7,067 nucleotides of DNA from Fibrobacteraceae bacterium (GTDB taxonomy: Bacteria; Fibrobacterota; Fibrobacteria; Fibrobacterales; Fibrobacteraceae): the NCBI GenBank assembly GCA_021443045.1, contig JABUUT010000023.1:30437-37503 (forward strand). The letters are read 5' to 3'. Position numbers and translations under genes: made by a program. The notes under the pieces were generated by a model. It searched no databases, was not told the origin of the DNA, and was given only the letters and a program-made list of their open reading frames with translations. Below, piece after piece: positions 1 to 4,975 of the stretch; position 1 is the stretch's first letter; the number at the start of each line of letters is the position of its first letter.

Positions 1-134
1 CACTTTAGGGCAAGTCTTCCGCTACCCCCTCGCCTAGGGGCTATGCCCCTAAGACCCCACGGCTTGCAATTCATTCTCTCTTTCGTGATTCGTGGAGAAA
101 TACAGACTAAAAAAATTGCGAGCGAAGATTTCCT
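1..134. other. Intergenic region downstream of the immunity-like gene
   Basis: No coding sequence is supported here. The first 65 bases are clearly richer in G and C than the rest of the window and contain runs of four to five C and G that can fold back on each other. After that the sequence becomes AT-rich, with a tandem TTCGTG pair at 82-87 and 89-94 and a run of seven A at 109-115. It follows the end of the minus-strand operon, so it could carry that operon's 3' end, but I see no clean hairpin plus U-run. Confidence 0.5.
26..51. repeat. GC-rich self-complementary element with competing hairpins
   Basis: Two overlapping inverted repeats are visible. CCCCT (26-30) can pair with AGGGG (36-40). 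TAGGGGC (35-41) can pair with GCCCCTA (45-51) across a 3-base loop. Both use the same AGGGG arm, so only one can form at a time. The composition contrasts with the AT-rich surroundings, which suggests a dispersed intergenic repeat or a remnant of a neighbouring element. Copy number cannot be judged from one window, and no U-run follows on either strand to make it a standard terminator. Confidence 0.4.
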
Positions 135-668
135 TTAAATTGTTTTATTTAAAATGATGGATAGTTTAGTTCCGTCAAAGGGATTGCCCCATCCATTTCG
201 TTCCGAGAATTTTGAAAACAAAACAGTGTCTAAGTCCGGTGGTTCGATGTTGTTATTCTTTAGAATTGTTATGATTTCGTCCAAATACTCCAAGCTTATC
301 TCCCCACAGCCAGGAATATTGGAATATGCATATTCTTCTTCAATAGCTCTTATCGCTAAAAGAATTTGATTTAAAGAATCGTCAACACCTTCATAAATAT
401 TCCTTAATTTGTAAAAGGTACTTTCATCTATGTATTCAAATTCCGCATCCTTGAAATTTTCAAATTCAAAAAGATACTTGGGCATATACTCCATAATAAT
501 CCACGACCATTCGTCCAACGCCTTGCAGTTCGAAACCTGCCAAAAGGGCTTGAAAATCATCGACCAATTTTTTGTCGGATACTTTTCAATGGCGAATTTT
601 TCTGCACACATTATTGCATAGGCGATTCGTCCTATAAGAGAAACTTCTTTTAATTTGCAGGAATCCAT
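135..668 (-). CDS. Probable immunity protein, Imm6-like
   Basis: This 177-residue, acidic, probably mostly helical soluble protein has no signal peptide or membrane segment. Its conserved-looking features are a Trp-rich first third (W35, W43, W54, W56), an N-terminal 'GRIAYAI' helix, and a C-terminal 'FSxFSExxGWGxxFDG' stretch at about 151-166. I associate this pattern from memory with the Imm6 family, which partners toxins of bacterial polymorphic-toxin systems. The start is set by AAGGAG seven bases upstream. It begins 11 bases after the deaminase stop and is the last gene of the operon. A role in binding and neutralising the adjacent deaminase is inferred from order and spacing. The exact immunity family is less certain than the general role. 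Confidence 0.62.
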   Translation of the reverse strand: MDSCKLKEVSLIGRIAYAIMCAEKFAIEKYPTKNWSMIFKPFWQVSNCKALDEWSWIIMEYMPKYLFEFENFKDAEFEYIDESTFYKLRNIYEGVDDSLNQILLAIRAIEEEYAYSNIPGCGEISLEYLDEIITILKNNNIEPPDLDTVLFSKFSERNGWGNPFDGTKLSIILNKTI

Positions 669-675
669 TATTATT

Positions 676-681
676 CTCCTT
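676..681 (-). promoter_or_regulatory. Ribosome binding site of the immunity-like gene
   Basis: AAGGAG on the minus strand lies 7 bases before the ATG at 668. It overlaps the TAA stop of the deaminase gene (682-680), so ribosomes finishing the deaminase are placed at the immunity start. This favours coupled synthesis of the two proteins. Confidence 0.75.
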
Positions 682-1174
682 AACTAATCCAACCAGTATG
701 GTTTTTCTTTATTCTTCCTTTGAATGCAAAGGTACAATTTTCGCACGCTTTTTTGGATTGACCAAAACCTTTTTGCGTAGTGTGTATAGTAAAGATATAT
801 AGATTTTCAAGTTTTGCACCAGCGTTTAAAGCATTATTGACTGCTTGTACTTCAGCGCAATTCCCCAAATCATAGCCATTTAGAGATTCTTTGGGCAATA
901 AACCATTTTTCCCAAAAATAAGGACATTTTTATTGTCCCCATCTTGTGTAATACCATTGTTTTTCCCATAGAAATATTTGCCAGACTCGTTGTCGTAAAC
1001 TATGCTTGCTGTGTTAAACTTATCCTGCTTTCTGACTGAAATTTTTCCGAGCCGTTCTTTTTCGTCTTTAGCCCAATTCTTTACATGTTCATGCATAACT
1101 TTGGCACTACGATGGTAGGGACTGTTTTTACTACCCCGTGTTCCGTTATACAATCCACTCACGCTTGTTCCCAT
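680..1174 (-). CDS. Zinc-dependent deaminase-fold protein, probable toxin
   Basis: This 164-residue protein carries the cytidine/nucleotide deaminase signature. C106-A107-E108 supplies one zinc ligand and the catalytic glutamate, and C144-E-N-C147 supplies the other two ligands. The spacing, and the hydrophobic strand LENLYIFTI between them, fit the deaminase fold. The preceding 'ASIVYDxxSGKYFYGxN' (56-72) fits its first two strands. The first 50 residues, starting GTSVSGLYNGTRGS, are Gly/Ser-rich then helical and resemble the linker end of polymorphic-toxin C-termini. No signal peptide or delivery domain is present. The ATG at 1174 is preferred over one at 1204 because AGGAGG lies six bases upstream. 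YwqJ-like toxin deaminases are the closest family I can name. Activity on nucleic acid bases or nucleotides is inferred. An immunity-like gene follows immediately. Confidence 0.7.
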   Translation of the reverse strand: MGTSVSGLYNGTRGSKNSPYHRSAKVMHEHVKNWAKDEKERLGKISVRKQDKFNTASIVYDNESGKYFYGKNNGITQDGDNKNVLIFGKNGLLPKESLNGYDLGNCAEVQAVNNALNAGAKLENLYIFTIHTTQKGFGQSKKACENCTFAFKGRIKKNHTGWIS

Positions 1175-1854
1175 TACACACCTCCTTTTTTGCGAGTAAT
1201 CCAATCTGGATATTGACGAAATTCAGCATATCTCAGGTAGGGTTCAAAAACCTTATCTGGCATCGCTCCATGAACAAGGACTATTCTTGGCTTGATAATT
1301 TTTAAACACTCGTGCAAGCCTGCCTCAAAATGATATTTGTCGTCTTTTGACCTGATGCAACCGTAAGTACTGATTACGATTATGCTGTCATGGGGAACGC
1401 CAACAAAGGCGACCGCTTCGGGCAATAGCTTTGTTGTGTAGGTATCTTCACTTCCCCAACGGACCAGCGGATAGACGTTTAATCCTTGAGATTGGAAATA
1501 GTGTCCGATGATACGACTCCTAACAACATTTAAAAGCTGTGCGTAGAATGGAGCGTCTCTATATTGGGAACAATCAGGAGGGAGGACTACAGGGAATTTT
1601 TTGAGTTCTTCGACATAGATTTCAGGCTTCCTTAGAATGTCTGCGAATTTAAAATCCAGTTCAAAGAAGTCAAGAGCCTCTTTGTTTGTTGGAGCTTCGT
1701 TTCGTCGGCTAAAAGGAGTAAACCCGTCGGGGATGATAATGGATTTGGGCTTTTCAAGAATTGGAAACTCAAAAAGACCTTCAAAAACTGCATTTTTGAC
1801 GAACTCCGGGTTGAAACCGTCGTCTGTGATAGCTTTTTGTTTATTAGTTTTCAT
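1174..1854 (-). CDS. DUF4417 family protein
   Basis: The 226-residue product matches the DUF4417 pattern as I recall it. It has an N-terminal 'FEFPIL' segment (28-33), an aromatic 'FFELDFKFADILRKPEIY' region (63-80), the hallmark 'PPDCSQYRDAPxxAQLxNVxRSRxIGxYxQSxGLNVYPLVRW' block at about 92-133, and 'PHDSIIVISTYG' (154-165). A final 'KPRIVLVHGAMP' strand-loop lies at 188-199. Members occur often in phages and mobile elements. Their biochemical function is not established to my knowledge, so none is assigned. The start has GAGG five bases upstream. Its TAA stop shares one base with the deaminase ATG (TAATG), so it is the first gene of a coupled operon. The association with a deaminase and an immunity-like protein is unusual and may mean it modifies, guards or supports the toxin. 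Confidence 0.75.
   Translation of the reverse strand: MKTNKQKAITDDGFNPEFVKNAVFEGLFEFPILEKPKSIIIPDGFTPFSRRNEAPTNKEALDFFELDFKFADILRKPEIYVEELKKFPVVLPPDCSQYRDAPFYAQLLNVVRSRIIGHYFQSQGLNVYPLVRWGSEDTYTTKLLPEAVAFVGVPHDSIIVISTYGCIRSKDDKYHFEAGLHECLKIIKPRIVLVHGAMPDKVFEPYLRYAEFRQYPDWITRKKGGV
1181..1186 (-). promoter_or_regulatory. Perfect Shine-Dalgarno that decides the deaminase start
   Basis: AGGAGG sits six bases upstream of the ATG at 1174, inside the last codons of the DUF4417 gene. It is preceded by six A (1191-1186 overlap its edge). It makes the ATG at 1174 a better start than the in-frame ATG at 1204, which has no comparable site. It also implies that translation of the two genes is coupled. 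Confidence 0.85.
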
Positions 1855-1975
1855 TATAACCTCATAGTTGAGTTTCAGGAAATTCTGAATACGACTGAAA
1901 TCTACCTGATGAGGTGTTTCTAACCCTGACGAGATGGTTCATTCAAAATGAACCATTCTGAACCAAAGAGCGTTT
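1855..1975. promoter_or_regulatory. Divergent promoter region between the two operons
   Basis: These 121 bases separate the minus-strand DUF4417 operon from the plus-strand ABC-3C operon, so promoters for both must lie here or overlap the gene starts. On the plus side AAAGAG (1965-1970) is a modest ribosome site for the ATG at 1976. On the minus side GAGG (1863-1860) serves the ATG at 1854. A weaker dyad, TTCAG (1874-1878) with CTGAA (1885-1889), lies near the DUF4417 end. I could not pick convincing -35/-10 boxes by eye. Confidence 0.6.
1934..1965. promoter_or_regulatory. Operator-like repeat cluster ahead of the ABC-3C operon
   Basis: A perfect 10-bp inverted repeat, ATGGTTCATT (1934-1943) and AATGAACCAT (1947-1956), has a 3-base centre. 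A third half-site TGAACCA (1959-1965) repeats the right arm (1949-1955) exactly ten bases on, about one turn of the helix. The cluster ends ten bases before the ATG at 1976 and touches the ribosome site. This is the layout expected for a repressor binding cooperatively to three half-sites. No regulator gene is present in the window. In RNA the inverted repeat could also fold into a hairpin upstream of the ribosome site. Confidence 0.65.
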
Positions 1976-3088
1976 ATGGATTTTTCTATATTCTTTAATA
2001 TTTTGTTTCCGTATATTGGAAAGAACCTTAGTGAGGGAAATTTTGCTAGACTGTTGTTTGATAAGATTGTTGATGCGGAATTATTGGAAGACGACCCAAT
2101 GATTATTCAAAACGACTCAACTTTTAAACACTATGCGACAAATACAAGGGGTATTCAAAGGCTTTCTAAGGTAATCTACGAGCATCTTAATCTGGGTAAG
2201 TTTGCTGCCTTTATAAATCAATTTGATGACACGGCGAATAACAGTATTTGTGAAGCCTTTAAACCATACTACCCAAAAATCAATCAGATTAATGTAGGGG
2301 GGATGTGTGCGGAAATCTTTCAGAAAATTATTAAAGATGCCGCAGAATCTCCATCAAGGAAAAATACTGCCGAAAAGAATAAACAGGTTAGTTCCAGGGA
2401 TATCGGGTTGTTGTTTGAAACAAATTGCAAGTGCCCCAAATGCGGGGTATCTTTGATAAAAAATTTGAAGGATAAACAATTTCGGAACTATGCTATTATT
2501 AATTTGAGTACACGGCTTTTTCAAAAAGAATCTATTTGTTTAAGAGATGAAATTGCGATATGTAATTCCTGTGCAACGGAATTCGAAATCTGTTTGGATG
2601 ATGATGACAGGATTCTCTTAAAAAGGCTAAAATTACAAGTCTCCAAGAACAAAGCCTACGAGCAAGATATTGATAGTCAAATACTAATAGATGGAGTTGA
2701 TAAAATACTTTCTGAGCTGTCAAAGGGACATGAATACGATGGTGAGGTGAAATTGACAAAGAAGGCTCTACGTGTCGCGAAGAAAATATCAAACAACCCA
2801 ATTCTTGTTGGCAAGATTGAATCAGATGTAAAACGGCATTATGGGGCGCTTACCATAATTATTGAAAACGCGGAAAATGAAGGCGTGATGTCCGCAAGGA
2901 AACTTATGAATTGTATGGGACGCTGTTTTGATTCTTTTGATGAACAGAACTTGACTCAGCAGGAAATATACGATAAGATGGCTGATTGGCTGAATTCTAA
3001 AACAGGCGTAAATAATAGAACAATTTGTGAAGTGTTTGTTTCTTTCTTTGTTCAATCATGTCAGGTGTTCCATGAGATTACCAAGTAA
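1976..3088 (+). CDS. ABC-3C first component with degenerate HNH-like zinc site
   Basis: A 370-residue soluble protein in three parts. Residues 1-140 are helical and not recognised. Residues about 145-205 hold two pairs of cysteines, C153-P-K-C156 and C196-N-S-C199, around a segment 'NYAIINL' (171-177). This mirrors an HNH nuclease (CPxCG...YEIxHI...CxxCH), but the expected histidines are replaced: Asn176 stands where the central His should be and Ala200 follows the last Cys. Zinc binding is therefore plausible and HNH catalysis doubtful. The C-terminus 'IYDKMADWLNSKTG' with 'CEVFVSFFVQSCQVFHE' (331-367) is the type of ending I know from ABC-three-component proteins, where it is thought to tie the effector to the middle component and ATPase. 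The gene starts an overlapping three-gene operon behind an operator-like repeat. The subfamily number is not assigned. Confidence 0.68.
   Translation: MDFSIFFNILFPYIGKNLSEGNFARLLFDKIVDAELLEDDPMIIQNDSTFKHYATNTRGIQRLSKVIYEHLNLGKFAAFINQFDDTANNSICEAFKPYYPKINQINVGGMCAEIFQKIIKDAAESPSRKNTAEKNKQVSSRDIGLLFETNCKCPKCGVSLIKNLKDKQFRNYAIINLSTRLFQKESICLRDEIAICNSCATEFEICLDDDDRILLKRLKLQVSKNKAYEQDIDSQILIDGVDKILSELSKGHEYDGEVKLTKKALRVAKKISNNPILVGKIESDVKRHYGALTIIIENAENEGVMSARKLMNCMGRCFDSFDEQNLTQQEIYDKMADWLNSKTGVNNRTICEVFVSFFVQSCQVFHEITK
3063..3067 (+). promoter_or_regulatory. Ribosome binding site of the middle-component gene
   Basis: AGGTG lies four bases before the ATG at 3072, within the end of the preceding gene. 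It supports that start over an in-frame ATG at 3027, which would add 15 residues (KCLFLSLFNHVRCS) that look like translation of the overlapping gene in another frame. Confidence 0.6.
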
Positions 3089-3293
3089 AATAACAACCTA
3101 TACAAATAGCACGCTTGCAAGGTTCCCTATTATTCTTAGGGAACTGCAAAGATGTCCATTAGAACCAATGGCTTTGTTTAAAAGGGTTCAATATCAAATA
3201 CATGATGTTGCCGAATTCATTGATGTGTTGAATTGCTTGTATGCGCTACGAAAAATTGTATTGCAAGAAGGAAAATTGACGTATGTTGATTGA
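3072..3293 (+). CDS. ABC-three-component system middle component
   Basis: A 73-residue protein beginning MRLPSKITTYTNSTLARFPI and continuing with helices ending in 'AEFIDVLNCLYALRKIVL' and a final short strand 'GKLTYVD'. The pattern (LPSK, then 'S.L..FP.IL..L', then 'FID.L..LYAL.KI') matches the small winged-helix-like middle components of ABC-3C systems, which sit between the effector and ATPase genes. It is predicted to act as an adaptor between them. It overlaps the upstream gene by 17 bases and the downstream ATPase by 11 bases, so the three products are probably made in a fixed ratio. It is short enough to be missed by automatic annotation. Confidence 0.7.
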   Translation: MRLPSKITTYTNSTLARFPIILRELQRCPLEPMALFKRVQYQIHDVAEFIDVLNCLYALRKIVLQEGKLTYVD

Positions 3294-4887
3294 ATTATTT
3301 TGTGAAAAATTTGGTTCTTGCAATAGCAAGGCAAATCCGATTCGTTTTGGAGAAAATCTCAACGTTATTCGCGGTGGTGAAGAGGGGGATAATTCCGTTG
3401 GTAAATCAACGTTTATGCAAATATTGGATTTTACATTTGGCGGCGAAGCATTCGAAAAGAATGAGCTGAAAAATACACTTGGTGATGTTACAATCTTTTT
3501 TGCATTCAAATTTGAAGACTCCATATACCGTTTTAGTCGTTCAATAGAAAATTCTAGTAAGGTTAGTGAATATAGTGATGTTTATGTAACAGCGAAAGAA
3601 GTGAGTATTATAGAATTTCGGAACTTTCTTTTAATTAAGTATCGGCTGGGTACCCATGCCAAGGATTTTCGTTCGTTGGTAGGATGCCTTACCAAAATGG
3701 TAACGGATGTAGACCCTTTTGCAGACCCCTTGCGTTCAGTACAGGTTGAATCGGAAGAGGACGGGATAATTCATTTCTTGAAATTATTTGGAGAGTATAA
3801 ACCTCTTGAAGAAATGAAAAGAACGAATGATTCTAACAACAAAAGCAAAAGTGCGTATGATGCGGCTGCAAAGAAAAATTTTGTTGTAAAGGCTACGAAA
3901 AAAGAACAGAAAAGTTTAAGCAAGGAAATAGAATCCCTGCAGGAAGAACTTGATGATATTGAATCTGGATTCTTATCTAGTTTGTATGCTGAAAAAATTG
4001 ATGCAACTACAGATTTAAAGTATTCTCTAGATTCGTTGTTTTTGATACGAGCAAAAATGAAAAGTGAACTGAAAATACTGAAAAAGAATGCGATGGATGG
4101 TGTCAACGCAAACAAATCGGATTATTCGGAACTCTTGCAATTTTTCCCTGGAGTAAATATCAGAAACATTGAAGAAGTAGACCGTTTTCATGAAGGTTTG
4201 AAAGAAGTCCTAAAGGCGGAAATTGACGAGGAAATTCAAGATGTAAAGACAAAGCTAGCCTTAATAAACGAAGCCATATCTTGCGAAAAAGAGAAAGTTG
4301 AAAAAGTTGAGCGTCTTTCGAGAATAGAACCACTCGTTTTGAAAAAATACGCGGACATAAAGAGTTCTTTGGATGCGAAACAATCTGCAAAAAAGCAAAT
4401 AGATGAAATTTTGCAACTGAAAGAGACTTGCAAAAGGTTTGAGAGCAAGTATAATGAGCGTCTTCTAGAAATTGTTAAACCGCTTGTTGAAACTGTGAAT
4501 GCCGAAATAGCTGTTATGAATGACACCTTTGAAATATTAAAGGGGAGTCCTTCTCCGGTTTTGACAGTTAAAAGCTCAAAGAAATATGATTTTAAAACTC
4601 CCGGTGATGATGGCTCTGGAACGAGATCAAAAGGTATCTTGTTGTTTCATTTGGCCATGTTGAAACTGTCTTCGGCTCCGTTTTTGATCCATGACACATT
4701 TGATTTGAATCAAGCCCAACACACAACAATTGCTGGATTAGTAAAATTAGGCAACGCATCTACGAAGCAGGTATTTCTTGCTATTGATAAAATTGCCTCT
4801 ATCGCAGACAATGAGTTTAAACGGATCATTGATGAAAAGACCGTCTTGAAATTAGATTTCAATCACAAATTGTTTGCCGGGACTTAA
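3283..4887 (+). CDS. SMC/RecN-like ABC ATPase, DUF2326 type
   Basis: A 534-residue ATPase with the N- and C-terminal halves of an ABC head separated by a coiled coil. The Walker A loop is GDNSVGKS (35-42), preceded by 'LNVIRGG' and followed by 'LDFTFGG'. The Lys/Glu-rich coiled coil spans about 175-405 with a break near 285-295. The ABC signature is represented by 'GSGTRSKGILLFHLAML' (444-460). Walker B is 'PFLIHDTFD' (466-474), with Thr where most ABC ATPases have Glu, as I recall for the DUF2326 group (HDS/HDT). 'KQVFLAIDK' (495-503) forms the last core strand. Head dimers joined by a coiled coil usually act on DNA or nucleoprotein. With the two preceding genes it makes a complete ABC-3C operon, a predicted phage-defence system. 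AAGGA lies ten bases upstream of the start. Confidence 0.85.
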   Translation: MLIELFCEKFGSCNSKANPIRFGENLNVIRGGEEGDNSVGKSTFMQILDFTFGGEAFEKNELKNTLGDVTIFFAFKFEDSIYRFSRSIENSSKVSEYSDVYVTAKEVSIIEFRNFLLIKYRLGTHAKDFRSLVGCLTKMVTDVDPFADPLRSVQVESEEDGIIHFLKLFGEYKPLEEMKRTNDSNNKSKSAYDAAAKKNFVVKATKKEQKSLSKEIESLQEELDDIESGFLSSLYAEKIDATTDLKYSLDSLFLIRAKMKSELKILKKNAMDGVNANKSDYSELLQFFPGVNIRNIEEVDRFHEGLKEVLKAEIDEEIQDVKTKLALINEAISCEKEKVEKVERLSRIEPLVLKKYADIKSSLDAKQSAKKQIDEILQLKETCKRFESKYNERLLEIVKPLVETVNAEIAVMNDTFEILKGSPSPVLTVKSSKKYDFKTPGDDGSGTRSKGILLFHLAMLKLSSAPFLIHDTFDLNQAQHTTIAGLVKLGNASTKQVFLAIDKIASIADNEFKRIIDEKTVLKLDFNHKLFAGT

Positions 4888-4890
4888 AGG

Positions 4891-4917
4891 GAATCCACCG
4901 ACGAAGCCGGTGGGTTT
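4891..4917 (+). terminator. Terminator-like hairpin after the ABC-3C operon
   Basis: CCACCG (4895-4900) pairs with CGGTGG (4908-4913) around a 7-base loop. The stem extends outward by four more pairs, including G-T wobbles, to about 10 bp. TTTC follows, so the U-run is short and termination strength is uncertain. It begins three bases after the ATPase stop codon. The stem also reads on the minus strand and could act on the convergent methyltransferase gene. Confidence 0.6.
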
Positions 4918-4928
4918 CTATATACCAT

Positions 4929-4957
4929 AAATGGTTGCCTTGAAAGGACGACCATTT
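4929..4957. terminator. Second hairpin in the convergent intergenic region
   Basis: AAATGGT (4929-4935) pairs with ACCATTT (4951-4957). The loop can add a short CCT/AGG stem, and the plus strand continues TTCTATA. Another ACCAT at 4924-4928 could compete for the ATGGT arm. With the hairpin at 4891-4917 it gives tandem termination between two converging transcripts. Confidence 0.45.
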
Positions 4958-4975
4958 TCTATATGCGCAAATGCT

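Noticed and set aside
109..115. T-run on the minus strand as a terminator of the deaminase operon
   Set aside because: No stable hairpin lies immediately upstream of the seven T residues.
1175..1204. Longer deaminase start at 1204 (adds 10 residues, MDYSQKRRCV)
   Set aside because: No ribosome site precedes it, while the ATG at 1174 has a perfect AGGAGG at six bases; the added residues overlap the DUF4417 end.
1855..1933. Sigma70-type promoter boxes such as TTGAGT at 1868-1873
   Set aside because: No -10 box at suitable spacing could be found by eye.
3027..3071. Longer start of the middle component at 3027
   Set aside because: The extra 15 residues are Cys/Phe-rich and unlike the family's usual MxLPSK beginning; AGGTG precedes the ATG at 3072.
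3771..4526. Minus-strand open frames inside the ATPase gene (3771-4115, 4160-4390, 4236-4526)
   Set aside because: They mirror the Lys/Glu-rich coiled coil as Phe/Ser/Leu-rich translations, have no ribosome sites and resemble no family.
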